Origin: Actinomycetota bacterium
GTDB lineage: Bacteria > Actinomycetota > Thermoleophilia > UBA2241
Assembly: GCA_003164655.1 (NCBI GenBank)
Contig: PLTW01000092.1
Coordinates: 1 to 13,944 of the forward strand
DNA length: 13,944 bases
Reading direction: 5' to 3'
Positions 1 to 6,435 of this stretch are shown piece by piece. Positions within the stretch are counted from its first letter, which is position 1. Each line of letters starts with the position of its first letter. Below the pieces are notes generated by a model. The model made no database searches. It was not told the DNA's origin and worked only from the letters and a program-made list of their open reading frames with translations. Position numbers and translations under genes: made by a program.

Positions 1-2
1 TC

Positions 3-1487
3 TTCGCCATCGACGAAGCGCACTGCGTCTCGCAGTGGGGCCACGACTTTCGCCCCGAGTACATCGACCTCGGCCGGCTGCGCGAGCTGTTTCCCGGCGT
101 ACCCATCGTCGCCTGCACGGCCACCGCCGACCCGCAGACCCGCGACGACGTGCGCAGCCGCCTGGGTCTCTCGGGCGCGCCCTGCTTCGTCGCCGGTTTC
201 GACCGGCCCAACATTCGCTACACGGTGGTCGACAAGCGTCATCCGGCCGACCAGCTCCTGGCCTTCGTGCGCGACCGCTCCGGCCAGGCGGGCATCGTCT
301 ACTGCCTCTCGCGCAAGCGCACCGAAGAGGTCGCCGGGCGTCTGGCGGCGGCCGGCGTGCCGGCCGCCGCCTACCACGCCGGCCTGCCGCCGACCGAACG
401 CGACCGCGTGCAGACGGCCTTCGCCCACGACGAGATCGACGTGGTCGTCGCCACGGTCGCCTTTGGCCTGGGCATCGACAAACCCGACGTGCGCTTCGTG
501 TGCCATTACGACCTGCCCAAGAACCTCGAGAGTTACTACCAGGAGACGGGGCGGGCAGGCCGGGACGGCCTGCCCGCCGACGCCCTGCTGCTCTTCAGCC
601 TCGGCGACGCCGCCGTCGCGCGGTCGCTGATCGAGCGCGGCGGCAACCCCGAGCAGATCCGCATAGAGCTGCACAAGCTCAACGCCATGGTCGGCTTCGC
701 CGAGGCCACCACGTGCCGGCGCCGCGTGCTGCTCGGCTACCTCGGCGAGCCTCTCGCCGACGACTGCGGCAACTGCGACGTCTGTCTCGACCCGCCCGAC
801 ACCTACGACGCCACCGAGCACGCGCGCATGGCGCTGTCGTGCGTCTACCGGCTGCGACAGAGCTACGGCATCGGCTACGTCGTCGACGTCTTGCGCGGCA
901 GCGGCAGCGAGAAGGTGTTCGCCCGCGGCCACGATCAGCTCAGCACCTACGGCATCGGCGCCGAGCAGAGCAAGGACGCCTGGCAGCAGCTCATCCGCCA
1001 GCTTATCCATCGCGGCTACCTCGAACAGGACATCGCGCGCTACTCGGTGCTGCGACTGACTCCGGCGGCCATGGCGCTTCTGCGCGGCGACGAGACGCTC
1101 GTACTGTCGCGACCGCGGGTCAGGCCGCCGCGCGAACCACGCACCCGCGATCGGCGCCGCAAGGCCGGTGCGGACACCGGACCCGAGTGGTTCACCGGCA
1201 GCCCGCCGGCACGTCTGACCGGCGGCGGGCCGGGCCTCGATCGGCCCGAGCCCGACGCCGAGCTTCTCGAGCGGCTCAAGGGGCTCCGCCGGCGCCTCGC
1301 CCAGCAACGCCGGGTGCCGGCCTACGTCGTCTTCAACGACGCCACGCTCCAGGAGATGGCCGCCCTCAAGCCGGCGACACGCGACGAGCTGCTCCAGGTC
1401 AACGGGGTCGGTCAGGCCAAGCTGGAACGCTACGGCGACGAGTTTCTCGACGCTATCAGGTCACCCGAGGGACTCACGGAGCCGTGA
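3..1487 (+). CDS. recQ: ATP-dependent DNA helicase RecQ, 5' end missing
   Basis: This is the C-terminal 494 residues of a RecQ-family 3'-5' DNA helicase, an enzyme of recombination and replication-fork repair. The start, the Walker A motif and helicase motif Ia lie outside the window. The fragment opens with the Walker B box (DEAH) followed by the RecQ aromatic loop SQWGHDFRPEY. Next come motif III (ACTATAD), the second RecA-like domain (IVYCLSRKRTEEV, then VATVAFGLGIDKPDVRFVCHYDLPKNLESYYQ as successive motifs) and motif VI (QETGRAGRDG). The zinc-binding subdomain is visible as a lone Cys in TTCRRR followed by CGNCDVC. After it come an RQC winged-helix region and, past an Arg/Pro/Gly-rich linker, a C-terminal HRDC domain (VPAYVVFNDATLQEMAALKP, then NGVGQAKLERYG). 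The reading frame is intact to TGA at 1487. It precedes the binding-protein gene by 169 bases and shows no functional link with it. Confidence 0.96.
   Translation, partial: FAIDEAHCVSQWGHDFRPEYIDLGRLRELFPGVPIVACTATADPQTRDDVRSRLGLSGAPCFVAGFDRPNIRYTVVDKRHPADQLLAFVRDRSGQAGIVYCLSRKRTEEVAGRLAAAGVPAAAYHAGLPPTERDRVQTAFAHDEIDVVVATVAFGLGIDKPDVRFVCHYDLPKNLESYYQETGRAGRDGLPADALLLFSLGDAAVARSLIERGGNPEQIRIELHKLNAMVGFAEATTCRRRVLLGYLGEPLADDCGNCDVCLDPPDTYDATEHARMALSCVYRLRQSYGIGYVVDVLRGSGSEKVFARGHDQLSTYGIGAEQSKDAWQQLIRQLIHRGYLEQDIARYSVLRLTPAAMALLRGDETLVLSRPRVRPPREPRTRDRRRKAGADTGPEWFTGSPPARLTGGGPGLDRPEPDAELLERLKGLRRRLAQQRRVPAYVVFNDATLQEMAALKPATRDELLQVNGVGQAKLERYGDEFLDAIRSPEGLTEP
550..578 (+). repeat. Intragenic 12-bp inverted repeat in recQ
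   Basis: Perfect 12-bp arms (550-561 and 567-578) flank a 5-nt GGGAC loop. The repeat lies over the codons for the invariant motif VI region (GRAGRDGLPA). The protein sequence is strongly constrained there and GC-rich codons favour self-complementarity, so I regard it as probably incidental. Confidence 0.6.
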
Positions 1488-1565
1488 CCCGGACGAGGGT
1501 GGACAGAGACCCCCCGGGCCGCGCCGCCGATCGACCGGACACGGCCTGGTCCTGGCGCCGCCATC

Positions 1566-1574
1566 TGATACCGT
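1566..1574 (+). promoter_or_regulatory. Possible extended -10 promoter for the binding-protein gene
   Basis: The gap between recQ and the binding-protein gene holds TGATACCGT, which fits the extended -10 pattern TGnTAnnnT. It lies in a locally less GC-rich patch and would give a leader of about 75 nt. No convincing -35 box is seen at the right distance. The rest of the 1488-1656 gap shows no clear terminator for recQ. Confidence 0.25.
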
Positions 1575-1656
1575 TGGCCCGACAGGCGTTCGCGCAGTCG
1601 CCCGGAGCCGGCGGAGCCCCCGGGAGACGCGGGCGCCCCGGCAGGGGGGAGGCGCC

Positions 1657-3504
1657 ATGACAGATTCCTTGAGCGCGAGGGACGGCCGCCGTGCGAGGCG
1701 CCGCCGTCTGGGTGTCGCCCTCGGTACGGCGCTGGTCGCCGTCGCCGTCGCCGGCCTGGCGAGCGGTATCGTGCGAGCGCTGGCCGTGACCGCCTCGCCG
1801 GCACCGGCCGGCGCCACCGTGCTCAAGGTCGGCTGGGTCAACGAGCCCGACAACCTCAACCCGTTCGTCGGCACGTCGACGTCGTCGTTTCTGATCTTCC
1901 ACCTCAACTACGACATGCTCACCGGCTATCGGGCGAGCAACGTCGACCCGGCCCCCGAACTGGCCGTGAGCTGGAGCCACAGCTCCGACGGCAAGGTCTG
2001 GACCTTCAAGCTGCGTCCCCACGTGACCTGGCAGGACGGGGTGCCGTTCACGGCGCGCGACGTGGTGTTCACCTACGAGTACATCATTCGCAACAACATG
2101 GCCTCGTATACGAGCTACACGGAGGGAATCAAACAGGTGGTCGCGGTCGACCCGCTGACGGTGCGGTTCGCCTGCTCGGCCCCCAAGGCCAATATCCTGG
2201 GCATGTGGGTGCCGATCGTGCCTCAGCACATCTGGTCGAAGATCAGCCCCAACGCCGCCCAGAACTCGTTTCAGAACCACCCGCCCATCATCGGCACGGG
2301 GCCGTTTCAGACAGTCGAGTTCAACAAGGGCCAGGACATCCGCATGGTGGCCAACAAGAACTACTGGCGCGGCGCCCCGCGTATCGACGAGGTCATCTTC
2401 ACCCCGTACCAGAACCCCGACTCGATGGTCCAGGAGCTGCGCAGCGGCACCATCGACGCCTGCTGGGGGATCCCCGAGGCGCAGGTCGCCCCGTTGAGCC
2501 GCGACCACGACTTCAAGACCATCGTCTACCCGGTCAAGGGCATCGACGAGCTGGGTTTCAACTGCTACACGGGCAAGTCGCAGGGCAATCCCGTCCTGCG
2601 GGACTGGCGATTCCGCCAGGCGCTGAACTGGGCCATCGACAAGCAGCAGATCGTGAAGATCGCCTACGACGGCTACGCGGTCCCCGGCACGACCCTCGTC
2701 GTGCCCGGCTACTACCACGACCCCGACTGGCACTGGCAGCCGCCCGCCGACCAGGCCTACGGCTACGACCCCGCCAGGGCGACACAGCTGCTGGCCGCCG
2801 CCGGCTACCGGACCGTGAACGGCAAGCTCCTCGACAAGCGCGGCAAACCGATCGTCCTGCGCCTGTTCGCCTGCGACGCCCCGCCCCAGGGCGACAACAT
2901 CGGCAAGCTGCTGGCCGGCTACCTCGGGGCGATCGGCATCGACGTGAAGTTCGTCTACATGGACGAAGGCGCCATGAACGACTACCTGTACAACACGGTC
3001 GGCGGCAAGTACGTGCCCAATGTGGACCTGTACATCTACAACTGGACGGGCGATGTCGACCCCATGTTCATCTTCTCGATCTTTCTCACGAACCAGATCA
3101 ACGGCTGGAGCGACTGCGCCTGGTCCAACCCCACCTACGACCGGCTCTACGCCCAGCAGGCGGCCGCCATCGACCCCTCCCAACGACAGGCCATCCTCTT
3201 TGAGATGCAGCGGCTTCTCTACCAGCAGAGCCCCTACATCATCCTCGCCTACCCGAAAGGCCTCGAAGCGGTCAACACGAGCCGCTGGACGGGGTGGGTG
3301 CAATCGCCGAGCGGCGACGGTTCGGCGATCTACTCCGTCGACAACATCGACAGCTACCTCTCCGTACACCGGGTCAGCGCGGCGGTGACCACCAGATCGC
3401 ACGGACCGTTGATCACCTTCCTGATCACGGCGGTGATCTCGGTCGTGCTGATCGTCATCGTGCTCGTGCTGCGCCGGCGGCGGCCGCAGGCCGTCGAGAC
3501 CTGA
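1657..3504 (+). CDS. Family 5 peptide-type ABC solute-binding protein with C-terminal membrane anchor
   Basis: The 615-residue product belongs to the SBP_bac_5 (OppA/DppA/NikA) family, which binds oligopeptides, dipeptides or similar ligands outside the cell for an ABC importer. A basic N-terminus (RRARRRRLG) and a hydrophobic stretch at residues about 18-42 form a Sec signal or anchor. No lipobox cysteine is present, unlike most Gram-positive homologues. The mature domain starts near LKVGWVNEPDNLNPF, the typical family opening. Family hallmarks include PELAVSWSHSSDGKVWTFKL, DGVPFTARDVVFTYEY, FRQALNWAIDKQQIVK and GYDPARATQLLAAAGY. The C-terminus carries a 21-residue hydrophobic helix (585-605) followed by RRRR, so the protein is probably tethered by its tail with the arginines inside the cell. 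The ATG is supported by a strong GGGGGGAGG ribosome binding site four bases upstream. No permease or ATPase genes lie nearby. The ligand cannot be told from sequence alone, but the adjacent D-aminopeptidase favours peptides. Confidence 0.92.
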   Translation: MTDSLSARDGRRARRRRLGVALGTALVAVAVAGLASGIVRALAVTASPAPAGATVLKVGWVNEPDNLNPFVGTSTSSFLIFHLNYDMLTGYRASNVDPAPELAVSWSHSSDGKVWTFKLRPHVTWQDGVPFTARDVVFTYEYIIRNNMASYTSYTEGIKQVVAVDPLTVRFACSAPKANILGMWVPIVPQHIWSKISPNAAQNSFQNHPPIIGTGPFQTVEFNKGQDIRMVANKNYWRGAPRIDEVIFTPYQNPDSMVQELRSGTIDACWGIPEAQVAPLSRDHDFKTIVYPVKGIDELGFNCYTGKSQGNPVLRDWRFRQALNWAIDKQQIVKIAYDGYAVPGTTLVVPGYYHDPDWHWQPPADQAYGYDPARATQLLAAAGYRTVNGKLLDKRGKPIVLRLFACDAPPQGDNIGKLLAGYLGAIGIDVKFVYMDEGAMNDYLYNTVGGKYVPNVDLYIYNWTGDVDPMFIFSIFLTNQINGWSDCAWSNPTYDRLYAQQAAAIDPSQRQAILFEMQRLLYQQSPYIILAYPKGLEAVNTSRWTGWVQSPSGDGSAIYSVDNIDSYLSVHRVSAAVTTRSHGPLITFLITAVISVVLIVIVLVLRRRRPQAVET

Positions 3505-3524
3505 GGGTAGATGGAGGAACGGGC

Positions 3525-4340
3525 GTGAAGGTCTTCATCAGCATCGATCTCGAGGGGGCCAGCGGCGTCTGCCGGCTGGCTCAGATCGAACACGGCAGCG
3601 ACGACTGGCAGGCCGCCCGCGGGTTCATGCGCGGCGACCTCGACGCGGTGCTCGAGGGCTGCCTCGAGGGCGGCGCCGACGAGATCGTGGTCTGCGACGC
3701 CCACGACTGCGGCGACAACCTGAGCGTCGCGGGGCTGCCGGCCGGCGTCTCGCTGATCGGCGGCGGCGGCACGCAGCTCAGCATGATGGCCGGGGTCGAG
3801 GCCGGGTTCGACGCGGTCTTCATGGTCGGCTACCATGCGCGGGCCGGAACGGCCCGCGCCACCCTCGCCCACACCTATCTGTTCGCCATCACCGACGTCG
3901 TCGTGTGCGGCGGCCCCGACGGCGAGCTGGCGATCGGCGAGCTGGGGTTGAACGCGGCGGTCGCCGGCGCCTGCGGCGCGCCGCTCGCCTTCGCCTCGGG
4001 CGACGACAAGCTCGTCGCCGAAGCCCGGGCCCTGGTTCCCGGTGTCGAGGCGGTCGCGGTCAAGGACGGACTGGCGTGGTCGACGGCCCGGCTCCCCGGA
4101 CCCGACGCGACCCACGCGGCCCTGCGTGCCGGAGCGCGTCGCGCCTTGACCGGGCCGCTGCCCCGCGCGCTCGACTGGAACGGTCGCTCGCTACGTGTGA
4201 CCTTTGGCCGCCCCGACTGGTGCGACGGGCCGGCCGGCTGCCCCGGAGTCACCAGGCTCGACGGCACGACGATCGCGATCCCGGCCGCCGACTGGCTCAC
4301 GGTCTTTGCCACGTTCGTCGCCTGCACGAACCTTATCTAG
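3525..4340 (+). CDS. dppA: M55-family D-aminopeptidase (DppA-type)
   Basis: The 271-residue product matches the M55 metallopeptidase family, whose Bacillus subtilis member DppA is a zinc D-aminopeptidase that releases N-terminal D-Ala from short D-peptides. The metal-binding residues I recall for that enzyme appear at nearly identical positions: Asp8 and Glu10 in SIDLEG, His60 in CDAHD, His104 in GYHARAG and Glu134 in DGELAIGE. His116 in LAHT matches the catalytic histidine. No signal peptide is present, so it should act in the cytoplasm on imported peptides. Start choice: GTG at 3525, with TGGAGGA at 3512-3518. This start gives the correct family N-terminus and places Asp8 and Glu10 in register. 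It lies 20 bases after the binding-protein gene, so the two are probably co-transcribed. In B. subtilis, dppA also sits in a dipeptide transport operon, which supports the pairing. Confidence 0.93.
   Translation: MKVFISIDLEGASGVCRLAQIEHGSDDWQAARGFMRGDLDAVLEGCLEGGADEIVVCDAHDCGDNLSVAGLPAGVSLIGGGGTQLSMMAGVEAGFDAVFMVGYHARAGTARATLAHTYLFAITDVVVCGGPDGELAIGELGLNAAVAGACGAPLAFASGDDKLVAEARALVPGVEAVAVKDGLAWSTARLPGPDATHAALRAGARRALTGPLPRALDWNGRSLRVTFGRPDWCDGPAGCPGVTRLDGTTIAIPAADWLTVFATFVACTNLI
3837..3859 (+). repeat. Intragenic 9-bp inverted repeat in dppA
   Basis: Perfect 9-bp arms (3837-3845 and 3851-3859) flank a 5-nt GGAAC loop. The repeat covers the codons after the metal-binding GYH motif. As in recQ, it falls on a conserved protein stretch and may be incidental. 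Confidence 0.5.
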
Positions 4341-4395
4341 GACACCCCCGGCGCTGGTCGAAGACGCCCCGGCTGCCGAACGCCGCGCCGGTCGG

Positions 4396-5775
4396 CTACC
4401 GCCCGATCAGACGCGCGGTCAGGTCGGCGCGCTTCGAGGGCTTGCCGGTGCGGGCTTCGACGCGATCGGCGCTGCCCATCATGGCCAGCGACAGGTTCAC
4501 GCCGAGGTAGCGCAGCGGCTCGGGCTCCCAGCGCGGCGACAGGTGACCGACCCACGGCAGCCCGGCCAGCCCGTGGTCGGCGCCGGCGATGAGCTCGGCC
4601 AGCGTGCGACCCGCGAGGTTGGTCGTGGACACGCCGTCGCCGACGTAACCGCCGGCCCATGCCATGCCCTTCTCCTTGTCGTAGCCGACCGACGTGAACC
4701 AGTCGCGCGGCACGCCCAGGCAGCCGCCCCAGGTGTGCGTGATGCGCGCGTCGCCGAGCGCCGGGAACAGGCTCTTCAGCACGCCGTGCAGCTCGCCGAA
4801 CACTTTGGGAGCGAGATCGTAGTCGTCTCTGATCTTTGAACCGAAGTGGTACGGGGCCCCACGGCCGCCGAGAGCGATGCGGTCGTCGTCGGTGCGCATG
4901 CAGTAGATGAGCAGGTAGCGCTCGTCGCCGAAGACCTCGCGGCCCGACCAGCCGACCTCGTCCCAGAACGACTGCGGCAGCGGCTCGGTGGCGATCATCA
5001 CCGAGTACAGCGGCACCATGTCGCGCGCGTGGCCCGGCAGGGAGGTCACGTAGCCTTCGAGGGCGTTTACAATGACGCCGGCTTTGACCGCGCCGCCGGG
5101 CGTGGGCACCTCGTGTGGCGTCAGGGCGAGCGCCGGCGTCTGCTCGTAGATGGTCACGCCGAGTCGCTCCACCACGTCGGCCAGACCGCGGGCCAGACGC
5201 GCCGGGTCGACACAGGCACAATGCGGCGAGTACATCGCCCCGAGGCAGCCCTCGACCCGCACGCGCCGCGCGGTCTCGGCCGCCGAAAGATAGGCGTAGT
5301 CGGTCTCGCCGAAACCCCACTCGCGTTCGTGGTCGATCTCGCCCTGCAGGCGGGTCAGCTGGGCTGCGCTGGTCGCCAGGGTGAGCGTGCCGCTCTTGTG
5401 GTAGCGGGCGTCGATGCCTTCGTCTGCGACCACGCGGCCGACCTCGTCGACGGTCGCGAACATGGCGCGCTGCATGGCGATCGCCGCCTCGCGGCCGAAC
5501 TCCGCGGCGATCGTGCCCGGCGAAGCCGCGAAGAAGCTCGAGCACCAGCCGCCGTTGCGGCCCGAAGCGCCGAACCCGGCGATCTCCTTCTCGAGGATGG
5601 CGATGCGCAGCGAGGGGTCGGCTTTCTTCAGGTAGTAGGCGGTCCACAGACCCGTGTAGCCGGCGCCGACCACGGCCACATCGACCTCGGTCGAACCAGC
5701 CAGCGCGGGCCGCGGCGAGAGCTCGCCGGGCACGCCGTCGAGCCACATCGAAAACGCGCGATAGTCCCTGCTCAC
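4396..5775 (-). CDS. FAD-dependent oxidoreductase, DAO/PuuB-like
   Basis: The 459-residue product is a flavoprotein amine or amino-acid oxidase/dehydrogenase of the DAO superfamily. The N-terminal Rossmann fold shows VDVAVVGAGYTGLWTAYYL (dinucleotide motif GAGYTG at residues 37-42), with Glu62 at the end of strand two to bind the ADP ribose. It is followed by GFGASGRNGGWCSSFF, a motif typical of the gamma-glutamylputrescine oxidase/DadA-like branch. The C-terminal flavin-closing motif is GGYVGDGVSTTNLAGRTLAEL. The substrate is not evident; a secondary amine, polyamine derivative or D-amino acid are all possible. Start choice: GTG at 5775, whose last bases are shared with the stop of the upstream HEAT gene (GTGA). 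This start puts VDVAVVGAG at the usual distance from the N-terminus. The open frame continues upstream only as an antisense-like reading of the HEAT gene. It converges with dppA, with 55 bases between the stops and no clear terminator hairpin. Confidence 0.9.
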   Translation of the reverse strand: MSRDYRAFSMWLDGVPGELSPRPALAGSTEVDVAVVGAGYTGLWTAYYLKKADPSLRIAILEKEIAGFGASGRNGGWCSSFFAASPGTIAAEFGREAAIAMQRAMFATVDEVGRVVADEGIDARYHKSGTLTLATSAAQLTRLQGEIDHEREWGFGETDYAYLSAAETARRVRVEGCLGAMYSPHCACVDPARLARGLADVVERLGVTIYEQTPALALTPHEVPTPGGAVKAGVIVNALEGYVTSLPGHARDMVPLYSVMIATEPLPQSFWDEVGWSGREVFGDERYLLIYCMRTDDDRIALGGRGAPYHFGSKIRDDYDLAPKVFGELHGVLKSLFPALGDARITHTWGGCLGVPRDWFTSVGYDKEKGMAWAGGYVGDGVSTTNLAGRTLAELIAGADHGLAGLPWVGHLSPRWEPEPLRYLGVNLSLAMMGSADRVEARTGKPSKRADLTARLIGR

Positions 5776-6272
5776 GATCCCGCCCACCCTCGTTTCTTGA
5801 GCGCCTTCATGGCCGCGATGCGCACGGCCTCGTCGCGGTCGCGCAGCGCCGACTCGATGAGCTCGTCGGACCGCGGGCCGGCGATCTTCGAAAGCGATCG
5901 CACTGCCAGCAGACGAACGCCGGAGTCGCGGTCTCTGAGCCCGTCGGCGAGCGCCGGCAGCACCGTCGGCAGGCCGATCTCGCCGAGAACGTGGACCGCG
6001 TCCTGGCGGCGCCCGGTGTCGCCGTGGTCGACGACGTCGGCCAGGAACGGCACCGCCGGCTGGCCGATCTGATGGAAGGCGTCGCGCGCCAACACCATGT
6101 GGCGCGTGTTCTTTGACTGGAAGGTGTCGAGCAGGATCGGCATGCGGCGCTCGAGCGCCAGCCGTGCCTGCTCGGCGAGTTCGGGGTCTTTCTTGTACTT
6201 GCTCGCCCGCACAAGGCCTTCGACCAGGCCTCTGGCGTCGAGCCGCTCGACGTTGGGTCGTCCAATCGGCAT
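5772..6272 (-). CDS. Small HEAT-repeat protein
   Basis: The 166-residue product is almost all helical repeats of the HEAT/PBS-lyase type. Repeating units are visible as FHQIGQPAVPFLADVVDHGDTGRRQDAVHVLGEIGLPTVLPALADGL, then RDRDSGVRLLAVRSLSKIAGPRSDELIESAL, then RDRDEAVRIAAMKALKKRG (each about 30 residues, given here as running text from roughly residue 63 to the end). Such proteins are usually adaptor or scaffold proteins, and in some systems they act as lyases or chaperones for tetrapyrrole attachment. Nothing here points to a specific partner. No signal peptide or membrane helix is seen. Start choice: ATG at 6272, preceded by GAAAGGCGG at a good distance. An earlier in-frame ATG at 6353 adds 27 Arg/Cys-rich residues without repeat character and is unlikely. 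Its stop overlaps the start of the FAD oxidoreductase (GTGA), which implies translational coupling and perhaps a functional pair. Confidence 0.85.
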   Translation of the reverse strand: MPIGRPNVERLDARGLVEGLVRASKYKKDPELAEQARLALERRMPILLDTFQSKNTRHMVLARDAFHQIGQPAVPFLADVVDHGDTGRRQDAVHVLGEIGLPTVLPALADGLRDRDSGVRLLAVRSLSKIAGPRSDELIESALRDRDEAVRIAAMKALKKRGWAGS

Positions 6273-6330
6273 GAAAGCGCCCGCCTTTCGGGTTCGGCAG
6301 CCTAGGCGCGGGCATGACCCGCGCCCTGCG

Positions 6331-6336
6331 ATTCTA
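6331..6336 (-). promoter_or_regulatory. Possible -10 element for the HEAT/oxidoreductase operon
   Basis: TAGAAT on the minus strand lies in a short AT-richer patch and would give a leader of about 50 nt before the HEAT gene ATG at 6272. The same hexamer occurs at a similar distance upstream of hemE. No clear -35 box is visible. Confidence 0.3.
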
Positions 6337-6354
6337 CAGCGAGATGCCTGCATG

Positions 6355-6386
6355 CCGCCTCATGCCCCGCACCCCGCCTCATGCCC
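6355..6386. repeat. 13-bp direct repeat in a divergent intergenic region
   Basis: The sequence CCGCCTCATGCCC occurs at 6355-6367 and again at 6374-6386, a 19-bp offset close to two DNA turns. It lies between the divergent HEAT and radical SAM genes. It may be a paired regulator-binding site or simply local duplication. Confidence 0.45.
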
Positions 6387-6423
6387 TCAGGTCCGGCGAC
6401 TCGCCGCGGCGCACGTCGCGGGG

Positions 6424-6429
6424 TACAGT
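6424..6429 (+). promoter_or_regulatory. Possible -10 element for leaderless radical SAM transcript
   Basis: TACAGT fits the TAnnnT -10 pattern and ends six bases before the ATG at 6436. The predicted transcription start therefore falls on or next to the start codon. The region upstream of the ATG has no good Shine-Dalgarno sequence, as expected for a leaderless mRNA, which is common in Actinomycetota. Confidence 0.35.
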
Positions 6430-6435
6430 TGCGCC

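Noticed and set aside
35..1660. A 541-residue Arg/Ala/Pro-rich open frame in another phase over recQ
   Set aside because: It is a low-complexity shadow of the RecQ frame, which carries all helicase motifs.
1474..3402. A 642-residue open frame on the minus strand opposite the binding-protein gene
   Set aside because: Its Val/Asp/Gly/Arg-rich composition is typical of the antisense of a GC-rich gene, it has no recognisable domain, and the plus strand encodes an unmistakable family 5 binding protein.
4341..4395. Possible terminator between the convergent D-aminopeptidase and oxidoreductase genes
   Set aside because: Only weak, widely spaced complementary stretches are present and there is no T-run, so I do not call one.
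4846..6072. A 408-residue plus-strand open frame opposite the oxidoreductase and HEAT genes
   Set aside because: No domain or ribosome binding site supports it, and both minus-strand genes are well supported.
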